Positions 26,792-35,905 of a stretch of 64,000 bases of DNA are shown here, piece after piece. Origin of the DNA: Rhodanobacter sp. A1T4 (GTDB lineage Bacteria; Pseudomonadota; Gammaproteobacteria; Xanthomonadales; Rhodanobacteraceae); the NCBI RefSeq assembly GCF_014207185.1, contig NZ_JACHCP010000010.1, positions 186,001-250,000 of the forward strand. The letters run 5' to 3'. Below the pieces are notes generated by a model. The model was not told the origin of the DNA. It ran no database searches and saw only the letters and a list, made by a program, of their open reading frames with translations. The position numbers and the translations under genes are program-made. Every line of letters starts with the position of its first letter. Position 1 is the stretch's first letter.

Positions 26792-29131
26792 ATGCTCAGC
26801 ATCGAACATCGCATTGCCCAGGATATTGCCGCCAAGCCCGACCAGGTGCGTGCGGCCGTGGATCTTCTCGACGGCGGCGCGACCGTGCCGTTTATCGCGC
26901 GCTACCGCAAGGAAGTGACCGGCGGGCTCGATGACACCCAGCTACGTTTGCTGGAAGAGCGCCTGCGCTATCTGCGCGAGCTGGAAGAACGTCGCGCGGC
27001 AATCCTGGCCAGCGTCGAGGAACAGGGCAAGCTCAGCGATGCGCTGAAAAATGATCTGCTCGCTGCCGATACCAAGGCGCGACTGGAAGATCTCTACCTG
27101 CCGTACAAGCCCAAGCGCCGCACCAAGGCGCAGATCGCGCGCGAAGCCGGCCTCGAACCGCTGGCGACCGGCCTGCGCGATGATCCGACACAAACGCCAG
27201 AAGCCTTTGCCGAAGCCTTCGTCGATGCAGAAAAAGGCATCGCCGACGTGCGCGCAGCGCTCGATGGCGCCCGTGCGATCCTGATGGAATCGATCGCCGA
27301 AGATGCCTATCTGGTCGGCGAACTGCGCGACTGGATGTGGGCCAAAGGCCAGATCCGCGCCAAGGTCGTCGCGGGCAAGGAAGACGAAGGCGCGAAATTC
27401 CGCGACTACTTCGACCACATCGAACCGATCGGCAAGATTCCCTCGCACCGCCTGCTGGCACTGATGCGCGCGCGCAACGAGGGCGTGATCGAGCTGGAAC
27501 TCAGCCCTACCGTCGACAGCGAGCAAGGCCACGCCGAAGGCGAAGGCCGCGTGGCGGCGCGCGCTGATATCCAGCATCGCAACCGCGCCGCCGATGCATG
27601 GCTGCGTGAAACGGTGCGGCTGACCTGGCGCGTAAAGCTTCATCTGCATCTCACACTGGACCTGTTCGGCCGCGTACGCGAAGGCGCCGAGGACGAGGCA
27701 ATCCGCGTGTTCGGCGACAACCTCAAAGACCTGATGCTGGCCGCGCCGGCCGGCGCCCGCACAGTGATGGGCCTGGACCCCGGCATCCGCACCGGTGTGA
27801 AAGTCGCCGTGGTCGATGCCACCGGCAAGCTGCTGGCTACTGACGTGATTTATCCGCATGAGCCACGCAAGCAGTGGAATGAATCCATTGCGCAGCTGGC
27901 GAAATTGGGCAAACAGCACGGCGTCGACCTGATCGCGATCGGCAATGGCACCGCCTCGCGCGAAACCGACAAACTGGCCGGCGAGCTGATGAAAAAGCAC
28001 GCCGATCTGAAAATGTCGAAAATCGTGGTGAGCGAAGCGGGTGCATCGGTGTACTCCGCCTCTGAGCTGGCGGCGAAGGAATTTCCCGAACTCGACGTGA
28101 GCCTGCGCGGCGCCGTGTCGATCGCGCGCCGCCTGCAGGATCCGCTGGCCGAACTGGTGAAGATCGAGCCGAAGGCGATCGGCGTAGGTCAGTACCAGCA
28201 TGACGTCAACCAGATCAAGCTGGCGCGTGCGCTGGAAGCCCGCGTCGAGGATTGCGTCAATGCCGTCGGCGTGGATGTGAACACCGCATCCGCCGTGCTG
28301 CTGTCACGCGTAGCCGGCCTGTCCGCCGCCGTCGCCGAGAACGTGGTGAAACATCGTGATGCCAACGGCCCGTTCGCCAACCGCAAGGCGCTGCTGAAAG
28401 TGCCGCGACTGGGCGACAAGGCGTTCGAGCAATGCGCCGGATTCCTGCGCGTATCGCACGGCGACAATCCGCTGGATGCCAGCGCAGTGCATCCTGAGGC
28501 GTATCCCGTGGTTGAGCGGATCATCGCCCAATGCGGCCGTGAGGTGAAAAGCGTGCTGGGCGACAGTGCGTTCCTGCGGGGCCTGGCGCCCGAGCAGTTC
28601 ACCGATGAACGCTTCGGCCTGCCGACCGTGCGCGACATCCTGAAAGAGCTGGAAAAACCCGGCCGCGATCCACGTCCCGAATTCGTCGCACCGAGTTTTG
28701 CCGAGGGCGTCGAAGACGTGAAGGACCTCAAGCCCGGCATGATTCTCGAAGGCCGTGTCACCAATGTTGCCGCCTTCGGCGCATTCGTCGACATCGGCGT
28801 GCATCAGGACGGGCTCGTCCACGTGTCGGCGCTGTCGCATACCTTCGTCAAGGATCCACGCGATGCGGTCAAGGCCGGTGACATCGTCAAGGTCAAGGTG
28901 ATGGAAGTGGACCTGCCACGTCAGCGCATCGGCCTCTCGATGCGGCTGGACGACGAACCCGGCCAGAGTCGCAGCCGCCCCGTCGCGGGCAGCGATGCAC
29001 GTACTCCGCGTGACACGAAAAACGGCGACGCTCGGCCGGCATCACGTGGTGGCAGCACAGCGCCAAAACAGGCCGCTGCACCAGCCAGCGGGGCCTTTGC
29101 CGATGCGTTTGCCAAGGCCCGCAAAAACTAG
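26792..29131 (+). CDS. tex: Tex-family RNA-binding transcription accessory protein
   Basis: The 779-aa product has the Tex layout. The N-terminal helical region begins [20 protein letters not shown] with [22 protein letters not shown] YqgF-like nuclease fold follows ([20 protein letters not shown]). Helix-hairpin-helix repeats ([20 protein letters not shown]) come next, then a C-terminal S1 domain ([20 protein letters not shown] near residue 650). A basic Ala/Pro/Ser tail ends the protein. Tex binds nucleic acids and influences transcription and stress tolerance. The ATG at 26792 matches the family N terminus ([10 protein letters not shown]), and the ribosome site is weak. Confidence 0.95.
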   Translation: MLSIEHRIAQDIAAKPDQVRAAVDLLDGGATVPFIARYRKEVTGGLDDTQLRLLEERLRYLRELEERRAAILASVEEQGKLSDALKNDLLAADTKARLEDLYLPYKPKRRTKAQIAREAGLEPLATGLRDDPTQTPEAFAEAFVDAEKGIADVRAALDGARAILMESIAEDAYLVGELRDWMWAKGQIRAKVVAGKEDEGAKFRDYFDHIEPIGKIPSHRLLALMRARNEGVIELELSPTVDSEQGHAEGEGRVAARADIQHRNRAADAWLRETVRLTWRVKLHLHLTLDLFGRVREGAEDEAIRVFGDNLKDLMLAAPAGARTVMGLDPGIRTGVKVAVVDATGKLLATDVIYPHEPRKQWNESIAQLAKLGKQHGVDLIAIGNGTASRETDKLAGELMKKHADLKMSKIVVSEAGASVYSASELAAKEFPELDVSLRGAVSIARRLQDPLAELVKIEPKAIGVGQYQHDVNQIKLARALEARVEDCVNAVGVDVNTASAVLLSRVAGLSAAVAENVVKHRDANGPFANRKALLKVPRLGDKAFEQCAGFLRVSHGDNPLDASAVHPEAYPVVERIIAQCGREVKSVLGDSAFLRGLAPEQFTDERFGLPTVRDILKELEKPGRDPRPEFVAPSFAEGVEDVKDLKPGMILEGRVTNVAAFGAFVDIGVHQDGLVHVSALSHTFVKDPRDAVKAGDIVKVKVMEVDLPRQRIGLSMRLDDEPGQSRSRPVAGSDARTPRDTKNGDARPASRGGSTAPKQAAAPASGAFADAFAKARKN

Positions 29132-29246
29132 CGGAACGCAGGTTTTTTATGCTGCACCTGCGCATGCGTATGGATACCGTTTCCGATAGTGTGACGCCCT
29201 CGTTACGGCCCTCATCCGGGCCCTGGTACTGAAGGGGAGTCACACC

Positions 29247-31112
29247 ATGCTTCGCACCCGCTATCTGGTCACGGCGATCACCGCCGCCATGCTGTTTGCC
29301 GTCAATGCACAGGCGGCCGACAATCCGCCATTCGACAACATCGTAGTTTTCGGCGACAGCCTGAGTGACGCCGGCCAGTTTTTTTCCACTTCGCTCAACA
29401 GCTACTCCAAGTTCACCACCAACCCGGGCGATGTGGCGGTTCAGTACATCGCTGCTGGCTACGGTTTCAACCTGCAGCCTTCGCGCGTAGGCGGGAGCGA
29501 CTACGCTTTCGGCGGCGCCGGCGTAGTGACGGATGACGATGGCCCCGATCCATCGATTCCCACGCTGACCCAGCAGGTCAATGGCTATTTGGCGAACGGC
29601 ACCAAAGCCGATCCACGCAGCCTGTACATGGTGTGGGGTGGTGCGAACGATATTTTCTATCACGCGACCCAATACGGTATCGGCACCATCTTTCCTGGCG
29701 CTGGCGAAACAGCCGCACAGGCAACGACCAACATCAACGCCGCTGCCACGCAGGAGCTGTCGCTGATCACCCAGTTGAAGCAGGCGGGTGCGAATTACGT
29801 GGTGGTATTCAATCTGCCGGACATCGGCAAGACGCCGTCCGCAGCATCCGATGCGGCGCTCGTGCCGGGCATCCAGACTTTCCTCAGCAATGTATCGACG
29901 TCGTATAACCAGACGCTCAATGCTGGTCTGGCCGCCACCGGTGCCAATATTCTTTCGGTCAACACGTACGCATTATTCAACGAAGTACTGGCCAATCCGA
30001 CTGCCTTTGGCTTCGTAAACACCACCGTTCCGGCTTGCACCACGTCAAGTTCGCACGATTGCAATAGCAGCACGCTGGTAACGCCGAATGCTGCTCAGGA
30101 CTACCTGTTCGCCGACGGCGTACATCCCACCACGGCTGCCCATGAAATTTTCAGCCAGTACGTGCTGTCCGAACTGCATGCGCCGGGTCAGATCTCCCTG
30201 CTGGGCGAAGCACCGTTGGCGGTGAGCACCGCCCAGACCAAGGCCGTGCGTACACAGATGCAGTCCGACGATACCGGCGCCGACAGCCGCGTGTTCGCGA
30301 CGGTCAATTTCGGGCTGCAGCGTTTTGACGGTACCTACAATTCGCCACGCACGACCAGCGACAACACGAACCTGACCATCGGTGCCGATCTGCGCAGCAA
30401 TGACAATCTGTCGATGGGCGTGGCCCTGGGCCTGGGGCGCAACACCGCGAACTTCAACGGCGGTGGTGGCTATGATCTCAACGATACCTCCGCGCTGGCC
30501 TACGCCACCTATCACGTGGGTGGCGGCTATGTGGGAGCTTACGGTGAGGCTGGCCATTCCAATTTCACTGACGTGAATCGCATCATCCAGCTGGGACCGC
30601 TCGACCGCACCGAAACCGGCAACCCCAACGGTTCGCATGCCGGCGCAGGCCTCACCGGCGGCTGGTGGTTCGGCCAGGGCACGCTGAAAAATGGACCATT
30701 TGCCAACATCGAGTATCAGAGCATCCGCGTCGACGGCTATCACGAAAACGGCGACGACAGCACGGCGATGTGGTTTGGCAGCCAGCACCGCAAGGCGCTG
30801 ATCAGCACCCTCGGCTGGCGCTTGCAGGGCCAGTGGCAAACAGCCAGCACCACCTTCGTCCCCTACGCCGAACTGGCTTTCAACCGCGACAGCAAGGCTG
30901 ATGCGCGCGATGTCACGACAGGTCTCAACTCGTTGAACGGCCAGTTTACGATCGCCGGCTATATCCCCGACAAGACCTGGGGTAGCGCTGACTTGGGCCT
31001 GACGGCGCAGTTCAGCCCTCAGCTCAGCGGCACGATGTCGTACAACGCGCATTTCAGCGACAGCAGCCAGCGGTACAACGGTTTCAACCTCGGGCTGAGA
31101 TACCGCTTCTGA
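29247..31112 (+). CDS. autotransporter GDSL esterase/lipase (EstA type)
   Basis: The 621-aa product has a signal peptide (LVTAITAAMLFAVNAQA) and a GDSL hydrolase passenger: nucleophile block VVFGDSLSDAGQF near residue 33, GGANDIF near 130, and the Asp/His pair in DGVHPTTAAHEIF near 290. From about residue 340 an autotransporter beta-barrel runs to the C terminus, ending LGLRYRF. The enzyme is therefore displayed on the cell surface, where relatives hydrolyse short-chain or rhamnolipid-linked esters. GGGGAG precedes the ATG. A strong terminator follows. Confidence 0.9.
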   Translation: MLRTRYLVTAITAAMLFAVNAQAADNPPFDNIVVFGDSLSDAGQFFSTSLNSYSKFTTNPGDVAVQYIAAGYGFNLQPSRVGGSDYAFGGAGVVTDDDGPDPSIPTLTQQVNGYLANGTKADPRSLYMVWGGANDIFYHATQYGIGTIFPGAGETAAQATTNINAAATQELSLITQLKQAGANYVVVFNLPDIGKTPSAASDAALVPGIQTFLSNVSTSYNQTLNAGLAATGANILSVNTYALFNEVLANPTAFGFVNTTVPACTTSSSHDCNSSTLVTPNAAQDYLFADGVHPTTAAHEIFSQYVLSELHAPGQISLLGEAPLAVSTAQTKAVRTQMQSDDTGADSRVFATVNFGLQRFDGTYNSPRTTSDNTNLTIGADLRSNDNLSMGVALGLGRNTANFNGGGGYDLNDTSALAYATYHVGGGYVGAYGEAGHSNFTDVNRIIQLGPLDRTETGNPNGSHAGAGLTGGWWFGQGTLKNGPFANIEYQSIRVDGYHENGDDSTAMWFGSQHRKALISTLGWRLQGQWQTASTTFVPYAELAFNRDSKADARDVTTGLNSLNGQFTIAGYIPDKTWGSADLGLTAQFSPQLSGTMSYNAHFSDSSQRYNGFNLGLRYRF

Positions 31113-31142
31113 TCAGAAGACCGCTGGTCTGAGGACCCAATA

Positions 31143-31178
31143 AAAAAAGCCGCCCTTGACTCGGGCGGCTTTTTTATT
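31143..31178 (+). terminator. bidirectional rho-independent terminator
   Basis: AAAAAAGCCGCCC / GGGCGGCTTTTTT with loop TTGACTC. It lies between the convergent autotransporter and lipoprotein genes and has A/T-runs on both sides, so it can serve both. Confidence 0.88.
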
Positions 31179-31249
31179 TTCGGATGCCCATGAAAATGGA
31201 CGTCCAGATGGCTGATTGATTCAGCCTCTCGGCATTGACTTGCAGCGAC

Positions 31250-32122
31250 TTACTTGTCCTTGCCCCCGGTTGCCAGATTCAACACATCCAGGCCCTGCTT
31301 CTGCAGACCGGCGGCAGCCGAATCGTCCAGCACCTGCACGTTGCCGTTAACCTCGTGCTGCTTCAGCACCAGGCTGCCGTTGTCGTCCCAACCGGCGCGG
31401 TCGATCGCAGTGGGCTTGGCACCCTGGTTTGGCTTGGTCTGCTGCACGACGACCCACGGCTTGCCGTTCTTGTAGGCGTAGTCGGTGCTGGTGAAGCCCT
31501 TGGCGCCGTAATCGACCAGTTCACGGATGAACTTCAACTCATTGTCCTGGCGAAATACCTGCCAGCTGCGCGAAACGTCCTTGTCCAGCTTGGTACCGCT
31601 CTTGACCTTCATCGCACCGAGCTGCTTCTGCACGTCAGTGAACGCGGCCAGAGCCTTTTCACCTGCCGTCTGCTCTGCCGACAGTTCAATGGCAATACCG
31701 TCGCTCTTGTTGCCATTGGTGAGCACTAGCGCCTGGATCTTCATCGTGTAGTGACGGTCACCGTCGCTCAGCTCCGCCTGCACGACGTAAATATCATTTT
31801 GCTTCACTTTCGCGGGATCGAAGCTCATCGCAAACGGCTGCGGGAACTGGGTAGCCGGCGTGATCAACTTGAGAGCCAGCGGCGGTGCGCTGGCGTCGGC
31901 GGTAGAAGAGACGTCGACCAACTTGATGCTGAGCGATGCCTTCGGCGACAGTGCCTGAGCCTGCGAGTGCAGCGTAACCGTACCGCTCACCTCATTCGCA
32001 ACCTTGGCAGCGCCGGCCGTACTCGCCGAGGCGGGTGCGCTGTCGGACGAAGACGAAGACGAATTGCAGCCGGCCAAAGCCAGTACAGCAAAGGGAATAA
32101 GCGACAAAACCATCTTGCGCAT
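31250..32122 (-). CDS. YbaY-type lipoprotein
   Basis: The 290-aa product has a lipoprotein signal (FAVLALAGC, lipidation at Cys19) followed by a Ser/Ala-rich linker. The domain at residues ~45-140 (EVSGTVTLHSQAQALSPKAS, then IKLVDVSSTADASAPPLALK and DIYVVQAELSDGDRHY) matches the YbaY family of envelope lipoproteins, whose function is unclear. The C-terminal half is an unassigned domain beginning AGEKALAAFTDVQKQLGAMK. GAGG lies 7 bases before the ATG. It is a single gene, convergent with the autotransporter. Confidence 0.75.
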   Translation of the reverse strand: MRKMVLSLIPFAVLALAGCNSSSSSSDSAPASASTAGAAKVANEVSGTVTLHSQAQALSPKASLSIKLVDVSSTADASAPPLALKLITPATQFPQPFAMSFDPAKVKQNDIYVVQAELSDGDRHYTMKIQALVLTNGNKSDGIAIELSAEQTAGEKALAAFTDVQKQLGAMKVKSGTKLDKDVSRSWQVFRQDNELKFIRELVDYGAKGFTSTDYAYKNGKPWVVVQQTKPNQGAKPTAIDRAGWDDNGSLVLKQHEVNGNVQVLDDSAAAGLQKQGLDVLNLATGGKDK

Positions 32123-32358
32123 GGGAAAACCTCATCAACGTGAAAACGAGCGCGAATAAGAGCGTCAGACGCCGTGCGCCATCGGTTTTTCGCGGGGGAA
32201 GCTCCGAGCATAGCCTAAAAAGACGGCCATATGAAAATAGGGCCGGCTGGCATTGCATCCATTCGCTAGCGTATGCAGCTGCCTGCACCAGCCACTTGCA
32301 TCACAGTTTCAGTAATCCACAACGCTCAAACCATGTCGCATTCACTGCGAAGAAACCA

Positions 32359-33642
32359 TCAAAGGCGCCGCAGAGCGCGATAGGCAATATCGCGGCGGTA
32401 AAAGGCGCCATCATAGTGAATTTCGTCGACTGCGGTATACGCCCGTTCGCGGGCAGCAGCAATGTCGCTGCCCAGCGCGCACACCGTCAGCACGCGGCCG
32501 CCGGCCGTTACGGCACGCCCTTCGGCATTCGACTTGGTGCCAGCATGGAAGACTTTGACGTCAGCCTGGGTCGGTGCGTCGAGACCCTCGATCAAGGCGC
32601 CGCTGCGAACTTGACCGGGATAGCCACCGGCTGCCATCACGACGCCAATCGCGGGGCGAATATCCCAGCGTGCCTTGATGGTTTCCAGGCGGCCGTCCAG
32701 TGCGGCGTCGATCAGCTCGACCAGATCGGATTTCAGGCGCAGCATGATCGGCTGCGTTTCCGGATCGCCGAAGCGCACGTTGAACTCGATCACTTTCGGC
32801 GCGCCACTCTTGTCGATCATCAGGCCCGCATACAGGAAACCAATGAAGGGCGCGCCCTCGCTGGCCATGCCGTGCAGCGTCGGCTCGATGACTTCCCGCA
32901 GAATGCGCTGTTCGATTTCCGGTGTGACCACGGGCGCTGGCGAATACGCGCCCATACCGCCGGTGTTTGGGCCGAGATCGTTGTCATCGCGGCGTTTGTG
33001 ATCCTGGCTGCTGGCCATCGGCAGCGCGTGGCTGCCGTCGCTCATCACGATATAGCTGGCTTCCTCGCCGTCGAGAAACTCCTCGATCACGACCCGCGCC
33101 GAGGCGTCGCCGAAGCTGTGCGCACCGAGCATGTCATGCAGGGCCAGTTCGGCGTCCGCCAGCGTCAATGCCACCACCACGCCCTTGCCGGCGGCCAAGC
33201 CATCGGCCTTGATCACGATCGGCGCGCCATGCTGGCGCACATAGGCCAGTGCTGGGTTGAGATCGGTAAATACGGCGTAGCGCGAGGTGGGAATGTTGTG
33301 GCGGAGCAGAAAGTCCTTGGCAAACGCCTTGGAGCCTTCCAGCTGCGCGGCGATAGCACGCGGGCCAAAGATGCGCAGACCAGCGTCGCGAAAGCGGTCA
33401 ACCACGCCGGCGACCAGCGGCACCTCGGGACCAACCACCGTAAGGCCGACTTTTTCGCTCCTGGCCAACTTCAGCAGGCCATCGATATCGCTGGCCGCCA
33501 CATCGACATTGCGCACACCGTGTTCATGGGCGGTGCCGGCATTGCCCGGCGCCACGATCACTTCGCTGACGCGCGGCGACTGCTTGAGCTTCCACGCCAG
33601 CGCGTGCTCGCGACCGCCGTTGCCGATGACGAGAACTTTCAT
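32359..33642 (-). CDS. purD: phosphoribosylamine–glycine ligase
   Basis: The 427-aa product has normal length with the ATP-grasp layout. The N terminus MKVLVIGNGGREHALAWKL is followed by KVGLTVVGPEVPLVAGVVD, the ATP-binding segment IVIKADGLAAGKGVVVALTL, SSQDHKRRDDNDLGPNTGGM, and the metal-binding EFNVRFGDPETQPIM. It catalyses the second step of purine synthesis, joining glycine to 5-phosphoribosylamine. It is not next to purH, its usual partner, within this window. GGA precedes the ATG weakly. Confidence 0.97.
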   Translation of the reverse strand: MKVLVIGNGGREHALAWKLKQSPRVSEVIVAPGNAGTAHEHGVRNVDVAASDIDGLLKLARSEKVGLTVVGPEVPLVAGVVDRFRDAGLRIFGPRAIAAQLEGSKAFAKDFLLRHNIPTSRYAVFTDLNPALAYVRQHGAPIVIKADGLAAGKGVVVALTLADAELALHDMLGAHSFGDASARVVIEEFLDGEEASYIVMSDGSHALPMASSQDHKRRDDNDLGPNTGGMGAYSPAPVVTPEIEQRILREVIEPTLHGMASEGAPFIGFLYAGLMIDKSGAPKVIEFNVRFGDPETQPIMLRLKSDLVELIDAALDGRLETIKARWDIRPAIGVVMAAGGYPGQVRSGALIEGLDAPTQADVKVFHAGTKSNAEGRAVTAGGRVLTVCALGSDIAAARERAYTAVDEIHYDGAFYRRDIAYRALRRL

Positions 33643-33796
33643 GCCTGATTCCGATGCTCGAGTAGATGCGCGACGATTGCTGATCGCGCATTGTAGGGCA
33701 CGCCACGGCTGGCGATAATCCCGCAGGGTTTATCGCCAGCCGCCGCATACGGCCCTGGCTTCGCCCCCATGGCGACCGAGCACATCCCACAGGTTT

Positions 33797-35179
33797 TCAA
33801 CCGTGATGGTGGCCAAGCAATGCCAGTAGATCGGCTCGCGGCAGCTTGCCAGTTTCATTGCGTGGCAGGGCGTCAACCAACCGCAGTGGCCGCGGCAAAA
33901 ATACCGGGTCAATGGCGGTGCGCAACGCATCGAGAATAGTGTGCTCGTCCAGCCCCGGCGCCACGGCAAGCGCGGCAATGCGATGCACACCCAGCGTATC
34001 GCCATCGGCGAGCTGGATCACCACGCCATCGAGCACACCGGGGATGGCCAGCAGGCGACGCGTTAGATCGGCAAGCGACGCACGCTTGCCGGCGATTTCC
34101 AGCATGTCCGCATGGCGCCCACGCAGGCGGAAGCGACGCCCGCCGTCGGAAAGGCTGACGATATCGGCAAGGCCGATCGGTGCGCTCAACTGTGGCGCGT
34201 CCACCATCGTGCCGTCCGGCTGCGGATGCAGGGTGACGCCGTCGTAGAGCAGCCAGTCTTCGTCCACGGTGGGGCGACGGCTGGCGAACACGCAGGTTTC
34301 TGTTGAGCCGAACACCTCCTGCAGTGGCGCACCGAAACGCTGCTCGGCAGCAGTGGCCAACTCCACCGGCATCGGTGCCGTCGCCGAAACCATCGCCGCA
34401 ATCGGCGGCAGCGCGATGCCGGAGTCGACCAGCGCACGCAGGTGCACGGGCGTGGTCACCAGCACGCGCGGCGCAGGCACGGACGCAAGCGCGGCAGCCA
34501 CATCGGCGGGGAAGAACGGCCGCCCGGCATGTACGCCAACGTCGCCGAGCAGCGGCAGCACCACCGACAATTCCATGCCATACATGTGCTGCGGCGGCAC
34601 CGTGGCCACCACGTCAAAGCGCTCGCCAACGACGGCATGCAGCATCGCCAGATTGCCTGCGTTGCTGGCGTGGAAACTGCCCCATGTTTTCCGATTGGCG
34701 CTCGGAGTGCCGGTGGAGCCGGAGGTGTAACCGATCGCCACGACGTGATCGGCCGAAATCAGCGGCCACGCGTCGTGCGCTTCCATCGCTTCGATGGAAA
34801 GCGTATCCAGCGGCGGCAATTGCCGGTAACCCGGCGGCGCGACACTCAGATTCAGATCACCCAGTGCGTAGCAGCCCGGATACGCTGACATCACTTCGTC
34901 TACCGCCTGCGGCGCGCGCGAAGATGGCAGCAGATTGGTCTGGCCACGCAGCACGATGGCGCAGAACGCGACCAGAAAGGCGTAGCGGTCCTCGCACAAG
35001 TTAACCGCAGCCGCCGCCGCGGGCAGCCTGGCTGCCACTGCACGCACCTGCGCCAGAAACTGCGCCGCACTGACGGCCTTGCCGCCGCGCCATGCCAGGA
35101 CGCGATCCGCATCAGCCACGTTCAACAGAGGCAGTCGTGCCGGTGCTTCGCGCTGGTAAGTGTCGTAAACGATGGCCAC
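33797..35179 (-). CDS. AMP-forming acyl/aryl ligase (acyl-CoA synthetase superfamily)
   Basis: The 460-aa product has the adenylation core motifs: the P-loop-like IGYTSGSTGTPSANRKTW, PPQHMYGMELSVVLPLLGD, EVFGSTETCVFASRR, and the C-terminal catalytic lysine in RNETGKLPRADLLALL. The middle (GRHADMLEIAGKRASL) carries the hinge region. It resembles the ligases found in aryl-polyene/xanthomonadin-type clusters, but no other genes of such a pathway are nearby, so the acid substrate is unknown. I chose the GTG at 35179, with GGAGAG 8 bases upstream; an ATG at 35224 lacks a ribosome site. Confidence 0.72.
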   Translation of the reverse strand: MAIVYDTYQREAPARLPLLNVADADRVLAWRGGKAVSAAQFLAQVRAVAARLPAAAAAVNLCEDRYAFLVAFCAIVLRGQTNLLPSSRAPQAVDEVMSAYPGCYALGDLNLSVAPPGYRQLPPLDTLSIEAMEAHDAWPLISADHVVAIGYTSGSTGTPSANRKTWGSFHASNAGNLAMLHAVVGERFDVVATVPPQHMYGMELSVVLPLLGDVGVHAGRPFFPADVAAALASVPAPRVLVTTPVHLRALVDSGIALPPIAAMVSATAPMPVELATAAEQRFGAPLQEVFGSTETCVFASRRPTVDEDWLLYDGVTLHPQPDGTMVDAPQLSAPIGLADIVSLSDGGRRFRLRGRHADMLEIAGKRASLADLTRRLLAIPGVLDGVVIQLADGDTLGVHRIAALAVAPGLDEHTILDALRTAIDPVFLPRPLRLVDALPRNETGKLPRADLLALLGHHHG

Positions 35180-35332
35180 GCCGCAGTCTCTCCGATGTTT
35201 CAATAGGTCACTCGGGGGCAGCATTACAGCAGCAGCCAGACGCCGAGGTGAACGTGGCGACGTGAAGATCCTGCGTTTCCCATGCCGCTTGCCTGCCATG
35301 TCACGGCAACCGGCAACGCGCCCCCAACGCGC

Positions 35333-35905
35333 TCAACTGCGAACGATAGTGCCCGAAAGCGCGTCCCGGATCACCGTAGGGCTGACCTGCCCGCCCAGCG
35401 GTGCGTCCAGCAAACCATCCAGTGCGTCTTCGAAAAAAATCTCCACGGCGTGCGCTGTGCGGGCAGGCGGCTCGCCGTGGGGATTCGCGCTGGTCGATAC
35501 CAGCGCGCCTCCAAAGGCCCGGCACAGCGCCACAGCCGGCGGATGGGCGGTAATACGCAGCGCGATGCCGGCATGCGCGCCAACGACCCACTCCGGCACT
35601 TCTGGCGAACGAGGAAAAATCCAGGTATTTGGCCCAGGCCAGCTCACCTGCACCTGTTGCATGATCGCGGCCGGCACCGCATCGAGCGCGATGTAGCGTT
35701 CGACTTGCGCGAAGTCCGCCGCGATCAGCAGCACGCCCTGAGTCGGCGGACGCTGCTTCAGCGCAAACAGCCGCTCGAAGGCCTCGTGGTTATGGGGATC
35801 GCAGCCGAGACCGAAGACGGCCTCGGTCGGATACGCCAGCACGCCGCCTTCGTGCAGAAGCGCGGCGGCGGCATCTATTTCCCCAAGAGTGAAGTGCCGC
35901 AGCAC
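35333..35905 (-). CDS. tsaC: threonylcarbamoyl-AMP synthase TsaC (Sua5/YrdC family)
   Basis: The 190-aa product matches the short TsaC form without the Sua5 C-terminal domain. Visible are GGVLAYPTEAVFGLGCDPHN near residue 20, FALKQRPPTQGVLLI, the LRITAHPPAVALCRAFGG block and LVSTSANPHGEPPA near 135, which bind ATP, threonine and bicarbonate. It makes threonylcarbamoyl-AMP for t6A37 modification of ANN-decoding tRNAs. Its GTG start abuts the topA stop with no gap, so the two are read from one transcript. Confidence 0.93.
   Translation of the reverse strand: MLRHFTLGEIDAAAALLHEGGVLAYPTEAVFGLGCDPHNHEAFERLFALKQRPPTQGVLLIAADFAQVERYIALDAVPAAIMQQVQVSWPGPNTWIFPRSPEVPEWVVGAHAGIALRITAHPPAVALCRAFGGALVSTSANPHGEPPARTAHAVEIFFEDALDGLLDAPLGGQVSPTVIRDALSGTIVRS

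Noticed and set aside
26942..28201. 419-codon open frame antisense to tex
   Set aside because: Opposite the conserved tex gene and without any recognisable motif.
32140..33648. 502-codon open frame antisense to purD
   Set aside because: Lies opposite an unmistakable purD; composition is typical of a reverse-strand shadow.
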